Source: Ricinus communis (taxonomy: Eukaryota > Streptophyta > Magnoliopsida > Malpighiales > Euphorbiaceae). Taken from it: DNA of 64,000 bases. Shown here one piece after another: positions 1 to 11,028 of the stretch. Under the pieces are notes generated by a model. That model ran no database searches. It saw nothing but the letters and a program-made list of their open reading frames with translations, and was not told the DNA's origin. The stretch spans positions 8,312,802-8,376,801 of the forward strand of contig NC_063258.1 of the NCBI RefSeq assembly GCF_019578655.1. Reading direction: 5' to 3'. How positions within the stretch are numbered: the first letter of the stretch is position 1; each line of letters starts with the position of its first letter. The translations under genes were made by a program, and so were the position numbers.

Positions 1-1640
1 TGTGCTGATATTTTGAGGCATTTAGAGGCTGAACCAAGCAGAGAGTTAAACATGAAAGTTGTTCATTTATATATGTAGTATATGTCTGAAAACTTTCATA
101 AGTTTTGGTTGAGTATAACGTGAGATATGTTGAACTTAATATGGCCTGCCCGAAACTGTTTTAAGCAGAAATCGGGCTTAGGATTCAGAAATTTGTTGCT
201 AATTGTGTGTTTCACAACTTGAGCTAGAAAAGTCCAAATTGAGTAAAATTAGTGTCTATAGAAACTTTAGAATGTTACTTTATATCTGGAGAGTTTCATC
301 AGAAAATTCATTCGTTTGTTTGGTCATTTAATAGGAAACTTTTTTCTGTTCTGTTTAGATGGAAATTTGAGCAGCTGTATAGAAAATGCCATAACTATTT
401 CTATACCAATGATTTTGAGGTGATTCTTTCTGCTATGGTTTCTATAAAAATGGAAGTGTAATTCTGGAAAATATGAGATTTTTATTAATTGTACATAAGT
501 TTTGGTGTAATTTCTAAGTCAGTATCTACAAGCTGCCTTCATCAACAAATATGTTGATTTGTTGTCATTCATCTCATGCATCATATTAATATCTAGAATA
601 TATGTTATTTTGTTGAAATGTGATATTTTATTGATAGTAAATATATATATATATATATTTATGCCTTGTGATTGAATTGTATTTGTATTGAATATGTGAA
701 TAGGTTCATCCAAAGGCAAGGAAGTGGTAAGAGAAAAAGAATAGGATTACTTTGCTATCCTATAACTTTTGGTAAGTATTTAATAGACTAAACTTTGTGT
801 ATATTGAGTAGGGACTGCTGTTTGATTACTTGATAATTTCTTCGTTGACTGAGTTGATATTAGTTATGTTTTTGGCTTGTTATAAAGTGAATTGATTGTG
901 ATGTGTTGTGAAGTGAATTGATTGTGATGTGTTGTGAAGTGAAATGATTGTGATTAAGGATTGATGACTTTTGTATGGATATTGTGTGATCGGAAAGCCG
1001 AGCCGGATAGCTACCCGAGTATGTGAGATGGCAAGACTGAGCCGGGCGGATAGTCTTGTCAAGCGGTTACTGAAATTTAAAAATGTGAGGAAATGTAAGG
1101 ATGAGTCATATGATCCTAATTTGATAGAAATAATGTGGAATTGAATTATTTGACTGGTTGAGTTTGAGATTATTTGCATTACGTGAGATGAAATTATATG
1201 TTTATGAGAATAACTGAAATGGTTGATTTTGTGATTGTTAGTTAAGTGTTGGTATAATTTTCTGTATTGATAAAGATTTGATAATTCTAGCCTAATATAC
1301 TATAGTTTAGTAAATTAAATGCTTATTGAGTCGCTAGCTCATTCCTTAGCAATTTTTTTTTTTTTTCAGGTTAGTGCAGTTGTAGATAGCCTTAGCTGTG
1401 CATTGCTCTTTTTGCATCAGTCAATATTATCAGGTGGGCCAGAAGAGTTATCTAAAGCATTGGGGCATTTTGGGAACTTGTGTGAATTAAACTACTGTAT
1501 AAATATTTCTTATATATATTAAGTATGTCATGCCACTTAAATTGTATGAATGTATATTGTAACTAAGTAGTAAATTATGTTTATAAAGTTATATATATAT
1601 ATATTGCTATTCAATGGGAAGTTTGAGTTGGGGTGTTACA
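1..1640 (+). mobile_element. Tekay-like Ty3/gypsy LTR, right-hand part
   Basis: This is the 3' part of a long LTR that begins before the window. It ends in GGGGTGTTACA at 1640, immediately before sequence belonging to the Athila LTR. A pyrimidine tract ending in CAG near 1350-1370 and a GGTGGGCCAG segment near 1433 occur in the same order as in the solo LTR at 57450-57560, which fixes the orientation. The next five bases, CTAAT (1641-1645), are the expected target duplication; the partner copy lies outside the window. It contains AT dinucleotide tracts near 640-660 and 1580-1603. Short reading frames here resemble nothing and are not called. The exact lineage is inferred from LTR ends and length class. 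Confidence 0.75.
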
Positions 1641-1895
1641 CTAATTATGCTACCCGTGGATGAATTCTTAACCGAATTCGGCCCTGTTCAGCTTCCTCAT
1701 GCTCGTACTTAGCTCGTTTCGGCAGCTTTGACGTCCAATTATGCTCCAATTCTTTCCTTTTCATCCTTTGACCTCTTTTGGACCTAATGCACACAAACAT
1801 ATGTATAAGGTGAGTGTTGAGACCATTTCACATCCAAATGTCCATAAAATCAATCTTAAAAACCCCATTTAGATGTGTGTATTTTACGCACATCA
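1641..1895 (-). repeat. Athila-like 3' LTR, internally deleted and truncated
   Basis: Bases 1641-1679 match 7729-7769 of the 5' LTR and 1680-1895 match 8660-8874. About 890 bp between them are missing, and the join falls on a shared CGG. The outer 305 bp of the LTR are absent because the Tekay-like LTR ending at 1640 was inserted there. The intact end reads ...CGCACATCA at 1895, identical to the end of the 5' LTR at 8874. Confidence 0.9.
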
Positions 1896-1908
1896 AATAA
1901 CCCCACAC
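1896..1908 (-). other. Polypurine tract of the Athila-like element
   Basis: On the minus strand GTGTGGGGTTATT directly precedes the TGATG start of the 3' LTR. The adjacent conserved GAGGACAAGCAATGAGC segment (minus strand, about 1911-1935) is a familiar neighbour of Athila polypurine tracts. It would prime plus-strand DNA synthesis. Confidence 0.75.
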
Positions 1909-3359
1909 TTAGCTCATTGCTTGTCCTCAAGCAATCAAAAGTAAAATAAGGAAAATAAACCACTAAGGAACAATACTTAAACTAACAAACAAGCTAGAGA
2001 GTTCCTGCACATATCCTTAACAAGCACAAGTCAAACAAAATGAAACGAAGCAATCAATTCAAGTATCACAACCAAGATGCCAATAATTCACAAAATACTG
2101 TCTCAAGGAAATTATTCAGAACCATCTCCTCACCAGATTCAATCTAAATCACTCAAAGTGTTTAAAGGGTAGTGTTTAATCGCTCAATGCATCAACTACT
2201 GCCTTACTTACTATATGCTTGCTCTTAAATCCTACTCCTACCACTTATGAAGAGTCAACAACCATGTCAAGAGGTCTTTATAAGGTTTGTAATGGGGATT
2301 AGGTAAGGGTAGGTAAATTTGGTCAGAGTTGAACCTATGGTGTTCTGCAATGAAATACATGACATGCACACAAGTCACAATGATCACAAAGGGTAAACAA
2401 TGGATAGTAGTCCAAGGTGGGAAATAGGAATCAAGTCAAAATGTTTAGCTCACTTACTTTCTTTCTTTTCATCACCTTTCCCTCTTATTCTTTTTTTTTT
2501 TTTTTCATAAGGGAAGAACATTCACATAATAGAGTGAATTTCTTTTTGGATTGAAGTAAGCTACTACAAGATTCTAAAGCTATTCCCAAGACAAAAGTTC
2601 CCAATAAAAACAACTCATGTGCAAAATCATAACCCAAAGCAGAATAAAACTAAGTGGTAATAGAATATGATAAAAAAAATGGTGAAAGAAAGGGTTATCT
2701 ACAGAATCAATAAACGAATGAAGGCTATTTGGCTAGAATGAAAAACCTGAGTGCCTCTATCATACCAAAGTGTTAAACTCTCCTTGTGGCCCTCATAAGC
2801 ATTACCGAGCAAGTTCTAAAAGTAAAAACATTAATTGGCACTCTCAACAAGAAATAAATAAAAGCATATAATGTGTATGCTTACAATTTAGGCTCAATTT
2901 CTCACAAGTGTGCTTTTTGAGTAGGTTCCAAATAAAAATCATCAAAACAGAATTAAATAGACCAAAGCAACTTAGTGCAAAACTCAAACTAATTATCTTA
3001 CATTCTTCCGCAAGACTCAACACTATCGGTTTTACCCGATCATATGGACATAAACAGGATTTCAAAAGCAAGTCAACAGTAAGAGCATCGAAACAAAGTG
3101 AAAAATTTTCAAAATTTTATAAAAAAATTGCACAAAGAATATATAAATAACTAAGATGGAATAAATGAAATGCGATATATACACTAGAAAAGCATCTAAA
3201 TTTCATATACAAAATAATAGAACATGAAAGTAAGTATATATTGATATCACCACCCTACACTTGAAGGATACACTGTCCTCAGTGTACAAAATCTATGAAA
3301 TGAAAAAGGAAAAAGAAACTAATACTGCCCTGATTATGGCTCCAGAGTGAAAAGAGGTG
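1909..3359 (-). other. 3' untranslated region of the Athila-like element
   Basis: This is about 1.45 kb of AT-rich sequence between the ORF-1-like frame and the 3' LTR, with a T15 tract near 2490-2506. No reading frame here resembles a known protein. A long untranslated region at this position is normal for Athila-type elements. Confidence 0.6.
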
Positions 3360-4866
3360 CATCACAGTATATCGTGGCTACCGGGCCGGTCCGTGGTGGA
3401 GGAGTACGCTCTCTGAGGATCGAAAGTAGTGTCACATGCAAGAGCTGATGGATCAGCAGGAGCAGCGTCAATAGGAGGCTCGTTAGGATGCTGTGTTGAA
3501 GGGTGCTCAGTTGGAGAGGGAGGGCTAGCTGGATCATCCGCTAGAGGGATGTCAAAATGGCTCTGCTCTGGAACCCGGCCTCGGACAGCAGTGCAAAGTC
3601 CGAGCAAAATATCATCGAACATGTCATTGGCCATAGAGGCCTCTAACCTACCTCCTTGCTCAATCAGGGCTTGAAGCATAGCCCTCTGCCTCTCAAACTG
3701 AGCCATCATCTAGCTCTGAAACTCAGTCTGACGCTGTAAAAGGTCCTGTTGAAAAGCCTCTTGTCGAATGAAATGCTGCTGCTGCTCCTCTGCCAACCTC
3801 TGCACTCTAAGCTGCAGCTCTCTAAACTCAATTGGGGAGACTCCTAAAACAAATTTCAAGAAGACCCAAAAGGAGTCAAGTAGACGGTCCGGAGGAAGAC
3901 TGGAATATCGGGAAGAAGGTGGGACATCCTGTACCATGGGCTCGTGGGGCGGTCGCTCCTCTCCGAAAGGCCGCCAAGAGAGCATTCCTCGGGCCTATAC
4001 TCTAGTCCTAGCGGACCGCCTACGAGTCACCATCCCCATACTAACCATCCGGGGAAGTCCCAACGTTTCCATCACCCCTAGCTCAAATGTGGTATCGCTT
4101 CCTCCAAAACTCCTAAGCTTCTAGCCGAGTAATGTAAGTCCCAAAACAGAAAAATACCTTATTTGAGTTGTTGCGAAGGCACTGACCGTCTCGGCCAATA
4201 AGTACCCCATGTCGACCGGTGTTGGTGCATGCCGAAAGTATAAACAGGTCTGGCCGGGTAACTACACCACCACTATCTCCCCCTGCCGGTGATGGTCCTA
4301 GCCAAGATGTGCATGCAAGTACCGCAGTCCCTCGTGCAAGTTAGACGCCTTGGACTGGCCGGCACCAGAACCCTCAAAGGTCATCAGAAATCTCAGCCCA
4401 CATCCGCGGATATGACACACGGGGCATGTGTATACAGCTGACTATAAACCTCTCCAACAGATCCTCCTCAGTCCACAAGCCTAAGTGTACCCCGAACTGT
4501 TGTACACTCATCGTGAAAGTCCGGCTTGCTAGTCCGAACCGATCGCATCGGGTTGTTGGAAGTCCCGCGAATTGGCTTTCGCAGGAAAGAAAGTGCCGGC
4601 AAACTCCATGATCAACTCCCTATATATTGGTTCAACAATGTCAAAGAAATGTTGAAATGAGGGTGTCTCAAGATATCGCCCTTTCCCAAATCTTTGTGCC
4701 TCATCGATTGATATCTCCGCTCAAAGGTGGGCTGCCCTTGGAAAAGTAGGAATCGATGGCCGCGGTGGTCTAATTTGGCCTGAACTAATCGGCAAAGACT
4801 GACGATCGAGAGGAAGAGGAACCATCGCCTCCTCTTGTAAACTCCCCGATCCTCGTCCGGTGGACA
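3360..4866 (-). pseudogene. Athila ORF-1-like protein, frameshifted
   Basis: The frame opens with MSTGRGSGSLQEE at 4866 and continues through at least three stops or frameshifts. Recognisable pieces include FFDIVEPIYRELIMEFAGTF (about 4600-4660), a TITGRG segment (about 4280), MHQHR followed after a shift by PVDMGYLLAE (about 4200-4235), and an acidic Pro/Ser-rich tail (3709-3362). The MHQHR/PVDMGYLLAE and YREL..EF blocks are typical of the plant ATHILA ORF-1 family, whose function is unknown. The region 3985-3780 has Gln/Glu-rich heptad-like sequence and may form a coiled coil. A TAG separates 3985-3710 from 3709-3362 in the same frame. It sits in the position where complete Athila elements carry an extra ORF. 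Confidence 0.75.
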
Positions 4867-5949
4867 TGGTACCTGAAAAGGAAACTTTTAGTACTAAGGA
4901 TCAACAAAATTCGGCAAAGATAACGACATAAAATGGATAAACCAAATGATTTAACTCGATAAAATTAAACCGCTCAATGTCCCTGCGAAAGAAAATTTAA
5001 TCCACAACACCGCCAACCGATGCTAACCAATTAAATTTGCAATTCATCCATATGGAGTTTACTTCGCCATAATCCATCACAAGGAAAACCAACATGCTAA
5101 TGTAAAACAAACACAAACAGAGTTGACTATCTATGACATAGCCTATTGTTTAGCGACCGACAATAATAATAAAGAGAAAAATAAGGAATTAATCACAATC
5201 ATAAATAATGGTAGAAAAGAAAAACGGAAAATATGAGCAAGTTAAGTATATAAACTATATTAAAGAAAATAAAAGAAAATTAAGCACAAACATGAATGTA
5301 AATGCATACACCAAATAATAAAATAAGGAAATAAAAAAATAAAAAAAATTGAAACACAAAATTCCAACATAAAGAAAATATAAATTCAAACTAATATCAA
5401 AACAAAATAATGGAAAATGAAGTTGGAGGGTACTTACTTGACAAATGCAATATCCAAAGCCTTCGAAATGAGAAATAAGATGTGAGTGAGTAAGAGATTG
5501 GGGAGAGCAAAATTTTTTTTTGAATGAAGTGGTATATATAGGCAAGTGTGCGGAACATGCCCGTGTTCGAAAACATGGGCCGTGTTCATGAACACGGTAT
5601 GGATATCGGGCCGTGTTAAGCGAATAAAAATGTGCTGACTTACCACTTCTCAGAACACGCCCGTGTTACGGACACGGTCTTTGACACGAGAACGTGTTGT
5701 GGACACGGCAGGGCATAAATGCCCGTATTAGCTTCTATGAACCTATTCAGCTTAGTTTGATTTTCTTCAATCAGAACACGGGCCGTGTTAATGAACACGG
5801 TCTTGAACACGCCCGTGTTGATCTCCAGATAATGCAAAAGTTGCGATTCTCAGCACTTTCTCACTCTTTCTCACCTGCAAAACCAATAAATCCTGAACTC
5901 ATACACTCAACATAAATAAAACTTAACAAAAACCAACTACAAAACCTAA
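4867..5949. other. Spacer between gag-like and ORF-1-like frames
   Basis: This AT-rich spacer of about 1.1 kb has no convincing coding frame. Its right part holds the GC-richer ACACGG cluster listed separately. In a complete Athila element the pol gene would end close to this place; here pol is gone. Confidence 0.55.
5545..5825. repeat. Cluster of AACACGGSCCGTGTT-type palindromes
   Basis: About ten half-sites of the form ACACGG or CCGTGTT occur in 280 bp, several paired as near-palindromes such as AACACGGGCCGTGTT around 5774. A similar cluster lies in the 5' LTR of the same element (8488-8662). A GCACGG version lies in the solo LTR at 10600-10810. The motif is common in LTR regions of plant gypsy elements, but its role is not known to me. 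Confidence 0.8.
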
Positions 5950-7232
5950 TCAACTAAGTTCACAATGCAAGGGTAAAGTATTCAAATTGAAAAATAGAAT
6001 CTGGGGTGCCTCCCAAAAGCGCTTCTTTTTTATGTGATGAGTCTTCTTAGCTGGACTCATGGTGAAAAGCAAACGGTGGGGATTGGCGACCATCCATCCT
6101 TCTTCCAAGCAAATGGCTTCAAATATCCGCTTAGAGGGATAATCGTCAACTTCCTCTTCCCGCATACCAAGCAAGTCGCCAGTATGATGGGCAAAACTCG
6201 CTCCACATATATTTGCACGTAGTCATGATGCTCTAGGGGCTCTTCCAATTTGAAAGCTAGAGTTTCAACAATTGGAAGGATCGACGGTTGGGCAATTTCT
6301 TCAGGAGTGTTGATGGTTTTCTTCAGTCCTTGGCTTGGTTCACTTGCTAGGAGAAACTCAAGCTCCTCCAAGACTTCTTCATTGGACAACTCGTGCTCAT
6401 CTTCCATCATCGAAGGGACTTGTGGAAAATCTACCAACAATTCCTCTAATCGCAACTCAAAGATCATCAATCGACATTCCTGTTGATAGTCTTTCAGAGG
6501 GATCATGTTTGCCTCTTCCTTTTCTGGTTCTATCTCCATGTTCAAAGAGTCGTCCTGCACATAAGCATCATCATCAAACATAATAGATAAACCAGAAAAA
6601 TTCTCACCTGAACGCAAAGTGATGGCGCTCAAATGTTCCTCGGATTCAGCAGCGTTTGATGGAGTTCTCAATTGCTCTTCCGCTAGTAACTTGAAGATTA
6701 AGCCTACTTGATGCTCTATGTTGTTAATCGAGGCTTGTTGATCTTCAAGTATCCTCTATGTTTGTTGGAATCTATCATCAAGACTTGTAATGAACCTCAT
6801 CATCAGCTCCTCCGACACTAACTCTTCATCTTGAGTTGAAGGTGCAAGAGTAGGCTGCTGATGTGGTTGCTGAGATTCTGATGCTTCTGGGCCATCTAAG
6901 CTCCATCCATAGGGTAAATGAGTACTCCACTCTTGATTATAGGTGCTTCCATACGAGTCACTTGGCCAATTGCCCGTATAATTCACCTGTTCATAGTTAT
7001 AAGAATAAGGAGTAAAATCAGTGCACAATGGACAATCATTACTCAAATGTAAACCACAACAAAATTCATAAAAAACTTGAGATGAAAGGATAGGAGTGGA
7101 GAGTTGATCGGTAGCCCTGCAAAACGATTCCACTCGAGCTTCTAAAGATGCACGCGTATCCCAATTTTTAGCACTCTCTTGGTTCCTAATCCCATTTTCC
7201 AATGCGTCACACAAAGAGTTTGAGTTTAGCAT
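5950..7232 (-). pseudogene. gag: Athila-like gag C-terminus and gag-pol junction
   Basis: The frame from 7232 to 6057 is continuous except for one TAG near 6756. The first part has a degenerate zinc-knuckle-like CCGLHLSNDCP, then EQVNYTGN and YNQEWSTHLPYGWS, which follow the Athila Gag pattern (EQVNY.GN, NTYNPGW..HPNFSW). After the stop comes SAITLRSGE, equivalent to the AI.LRSGK block at the Athila gag-pol junction. A further segment near residues 148-180 of the second part resembles the stretch just before reverse transcriptase. The sequence then shifts frame (6174-5950) into a basic AKKTHHIKKKRFWEAPQ end typical of Athila pol C-termini. This indicates that RT through integrase was deleted. 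The N-terminal half of Gag is also missing. Confidence 0.8.
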
Positions 7233-7400
7233 TGAACCTCCTTATCATTCACTATCTGAATCATAAACTTAAGCTAAATAAATATGTACAAATAAAATAA
7301 AATAAATAAACAAATAAAAATAAAAATCATAAAATAATAAGAAAGAAAAAAAATGGCTAAATTAACAAATAGCAAATTTCACTCTAGTTTCCAAACAATT

Positions 7401-7417
7401 CCCCGACAACGGCGCCA
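7401..7417 (-). other. Primer binding site, tRNA-Asp type
   Basis: The minus strand reads TGGCGCCGTTGTCGGGG six bases inside the 5' LTR. It matches the Athila-group primer site TGGCGCCGTTGCCGGGG, complementary to tRNA-Asp, with a single C-to-T change. Confidence 0.92.
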
Positions 7418-7423
7418 AAAACT

Positions 7424-8874
7424 TGATGGGTTGCTACTCGTGTTAGCTACAATCTAAGGCAGTGTACCTATCGATGCAGTCTAGCACTAATGGCGAGTAT
7501 CAAGGTCGTATTCCTCGGGAAAGCGAAAGCCCAGAGTTACTCCTTTGTTCTTTGTTATATTAACCTAAAATTGATGATGAATAAATTCTAAACTAACTAT
7601 TAACTACGAGCTAAGTCCTAAGGGAGATGCAAGAGTGATTGATAAACGAAATAATCAAGACAAGAAGAAAAACCCAAAGGGAATCTAAACTAGTTGGCAT
7701 CCGAACAAAAGATAAAGGATCGGTAAGTCTAATTATGCTACCCGTGGATGAATTCTTAACCGAATTCGGTTTCTCTCTCGAGATAACCGAATTCCTAAAC
7801 CTAATAACCTAAAGTTGGAATCTCTTCCTAACGATTGATTCTTAAATTAGCATTAATCTTTAATCCGCCTCTATTAAGCTTTGTTAATTCTTAATCCGGC
7901 TAGTTAATTATCCTTATCTCTAAGCGATTATTAACCAGTTCTTGTTATTCAAAATTCCAATTGCCAAACAGATTTCTCAATCTCATAAAGCAATCTAAAC
8001 ATCACAATTCATAACGTCTCATGAATAATACATGATCTTATTAATACTGAAAACAAGAAGAATACAAAATCAACTCGAACAATCCAACAATATAATATCA
8101 AGCCAACATAGTAAAGAAATCCCAATGGATTTAATCAATCTAGCTAATCATGTTCATTCTCAAAATAAACAAGAATTCAATTACAACAATAAGTAAAAAG
8201 GTAGAGAAAACCCGATTACTCCCTTAGATGAGAGTAAATGTTCAAATCCTTTTTGCTCCAATTGAATCGATTCTTGTTCCTCTTGCTCGATTTGAAAATC
8301 AATCAACGAACCTCGCCTAATCTTTGATCCTTCAAGGAAATCTGATTGAAACCTTGATCCAAGTCTCCTTTTCCCTTGGTTTCAGCTCAGAAAACCCTTA
8401 GAGAAAGAAAATTTAGGGTTTAGGACGTTCTAACCCTAGCCTCCTCTTCTTCTCTTCTTTTCGTTCTTTTAATTAATACCCCCTGTCGCCTCCAACACAG
8501 CCGTGTCCCTGGCCGTGTTCTCAACACGGGATGGTGTTCCTGGCCGTGCTTCCTAAAATCTACTTCTTCTTTAACACGGACGTGTTTATCTCCGTGTTGG
8601 TAACACGGCCCATGTTTGTGACCGTGTTGAGAACACCGCCAGTGTTGAAATCAACACGGCCCTGTTCAGCTTCCTCATGCTCGTACTTAGCTCGTTTCGG
8701 CAGCTTTGACGTCCAATTATGCTCCAATTCTTTCCTTTTTCATCCTTTGACCTCTTTTGGACCTAATGCACACAAACATATGTATAAGGTGAGTGTTGAG
8801 ACCAATTCACATCCAAATGTCCATAAAATCAATCTTAAAAACCCCATTTAGATGTGTGTATTTTACGCACATCA
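7424..8874 (-). repeat. 5' LTR of the Athila-like element
   Basis: The LTR is 1451 bp and bounded by TGATG...CATCA on either strand. The primer site follows on the inner side and satellite sequence on the outer side. It contains the palindrome cluster ACACGG/CCGTGT at 8488-8662. Its homologues in the window are the 3' LTR remnant (1641-1895) and the diverged solo LTR (9560-11028). Confidence 0.93.
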
Positions 8875-9559
8875 CTCCTCTAAGCACGAGGACACTCGAT
8901 GACGCTAGGTTGGGCGTAAGGAATCATGGGAATGCAATTAACAAGCTTGATCATTGCTATTAGGGCTTAGCTTGATGATCAAGTAGGAGAGACGTAAATC
9001 CAAGCATATAAGGGAGAAATCATGTAGTTTTTGATTAATCCAAATGTAATACAAGCCGAAATTCGAGCGTTTTGATGTTTGAAATGCATATAATGAAGTA
9101 ATTTGGGTGGAAGTATTTTTAGGTAAGCCCACCCGAATTTACCGTTATTTTTATTAAGCTAGCTCATAAAATTCGGGATTGCAAGAGTTGTTGCCTAGTT
9201 AACTCCTCTCTAGTTCTTGATTTGACTTTAGTTTATTAATCTTTCTTTATTTACTTATTCATATTAAGCTTCTAATGTCTTATTCTTACGGAATAACGGC
9301 TTTTACACTATAAAAATTGCACCCAACTAAAAACTTCAGGCTAATGAGTATATTATTTTAGTTTTCTACCTTGCAGAAAATCAAGTAATGGGTTCTTTCA
9401 AGAAATTGTGGACAGATCAACACTCATACTAACGAGCATAGACTTATCCCTCACGTCCTTCTTTTCGCTTGTGTTCTTTGTCTACACTTGTATTTATATA
9501 AATTCGATTTGATCAATATGCTTAGCAGTATGAAAGTGCATAGAAGCGGCAATTATAGG
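8875..9559 (+). repeat. 1-kb satellite, partial monomer
   Basis: The sequence starts at the CTCTAAGCACGAGG landmark and ends at GGCAATTATAGG, where the solo LTR interrupts it. It continues in register at 11029. The monomer's TATA-like landmark is near 9307 (ACTATAAAAATTGCACCC). The GCTTGATGATCAAG dyad is at 8970. Confidence 0.85.
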
Positions 9560-11028
9560 TGATAGACTAGTTGTGTTAGCTACAATCTAAGGCAGTGAAA
9601 CTATCCATGCAGTCTAGCACTTATGGCGAGTACCAAGGTCGTATTCCTCGAAAAAGTGAAAGCCCAAAGTTACTTCTTTATTTTCTGTTACATTAGCCTA
9701 AAATGAATGATGAATAATTTCTAAACTAACAAATAGATACAAGCTAAGTTCTAAGGAAGATGTAGGAATGAATGGATAAATGAAATAACCAAGACAAGAA
9801 AGTAAACCCAAAGGGAACCTAAACTAGTTGGCAATCAAATAAAAGATAAAGGATTGATGAGTCCAATTATGCTACCCGTGGATGAATTCTTAACCGAATT
9901 CGGCTTCTCTCTCGAGATAACCGAATTCCTAAACCTAATAACCTAAGGTTGGAATCTCTTCCTAACGATTGATTCTTAAATAAGAATTAAGCTTTAATCT
10001 GCCTCTATTCAACTTTGTTAATTCTTAATCCGGCTATTTAATTATCCTTATCTCTAAGTGATTATTAACCAGTTCTTGCTATTCAAAATTCCAATTGCCA
10101 AATGGACTTCTCAATCTCATAAAGCAATCTAAACACCACAATTCACAACATCTCATGAATAATGCATTATCTTATTAATACTGAAAGCAAGAAGAATACA
10201 AAACTAACTCAAACAATCCAACAATATAATATTAAGCCAACATAGTAAAGAAATCCCAATGGATTTAATCAATCTAGCTAAACATGTTCATTTTTAAAAT
10301 AATCTATGAAATCAATTACAATGGAAGAATAATGAAAATGAAACATGTACACCCTTTTCTCTCAAAGTGGATGACCAGCTCCAAATCTGGATCTGCACTA
10401 CGATTAATCTCCCCAATTTGCCTCTTGAAATTCTCCACTATTGTTTTGCACTCGGAACCTTGCGATTCTGGGGTTCGTCCTTTCTGCAACTCTCTCCCGC
10501 ACTCAGCAGTATCCAAAAATCGAACCAGCCAGCAGGGCTCTCTCCCACTCTTTGCTTTTTTTCACCCTAAAAAATTCATTTTCCTTATATATTTGTTTCA
10601 GCACGGTCGAAGTCTAGGCCGTGCTAAAACTGTGGATCTCACTAAGTAGGTTTTCACCATGGCCGTGCCCCCGCTGGTGCTGGCCACCACGGCCCATGGT
10701 GGCCTCAGAAACCGTGCCCAAACCATCATTTTGAATACCAAGTTTCAATGGTTGGTCACGGCTAGAGTCCAGGCCATGATGGTCAGCACGGCCTTGGCCT
10801 AGGCCGTGCACAAAGTATGCAACGTAGGCTCTTATTCGATCTTGATGAATTCCCATCTGTTTCTGCACGTATTGACCTATAATTGCTTAAACACCAATAA
10901 CGGTCCTATAAATGCTCCTGAAACGCAAAAGAACACAAAACACAGGTGATTTGGGAATAAAAGCACAATAATTGCTAAGAACATACGCAATAATATGCAA
11001 GCAAATATGTGTAAAACTATGCACATCA
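9560..11028 (-). mobile_element. Athila-type solo LTR with ATAGG target duplication
   Basis: A 1469-bp segment running from TGATAG to GCACATCA is flanked by ATAGG on both sides (9555-9559 and 11029-11033). The satellite reads through exactly when the segment is removed. Its first 730 bp align with 7424-8170 of the Athila 5' LTR. The rest is diverged but keeps a GCACGG/CCGTGC cluster (10600-10810) where the other LTR has ACACGG. No internal region is present, so it arose by LTR-LTR recombination. Reading frames inside it are incidental. Confidence 0.92.

Larger units (their letters stand above)
1641..8874 (-). mobile_element. Non-autonomous Athila-like Ty3/gypsy retrotransposon
   Basis: Read on the minus strand the order is 5' LTR (8874-7424), a tRNA-Asp-type primer site, a gag-like frame with a short piece of the following pol region (7232-5950), a spacer, an Athila ORF-1-like frame (4866-3360), a long untranslated region, a polypurine tract and a damaged 3' LTR (1895-1641). 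Reverse transcriptase, RNase H and integrase are missing, so the element could only have moved in trans. The right flank at 8875 continues into satellite sequence. The left end was broken by the insertion of another LTR at 1640, so the target duplication (probably CTCCT at 8875-8879) cannot be confirmed. Confidence 0.85.

Noticed and set aside
3429..4124. Plus-strand frames of 81 and 118 codons
   Set aside because: They are shadows of the GC-richer Athila ORF-1-like frame on the minus strand.
5950..6671. Possible host regulatory protein with an acidic region
   Set aside because: The AITLRSGE block and its continuity with the Gag-like frame upstream identify it as Athila gag-pol junction.
8531..8851. 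Plus-strand frame of 106 codons
   Set aside because: It lies in the Athila LTR across the palindrome cluster and has no recognisable domain.
10614..10868. Minus-strand frame of 84 codons rich in Gly and His
   Set aside because: It is produced by the GCACGG/CCGTGC palindrome cluster of the solo LTR.
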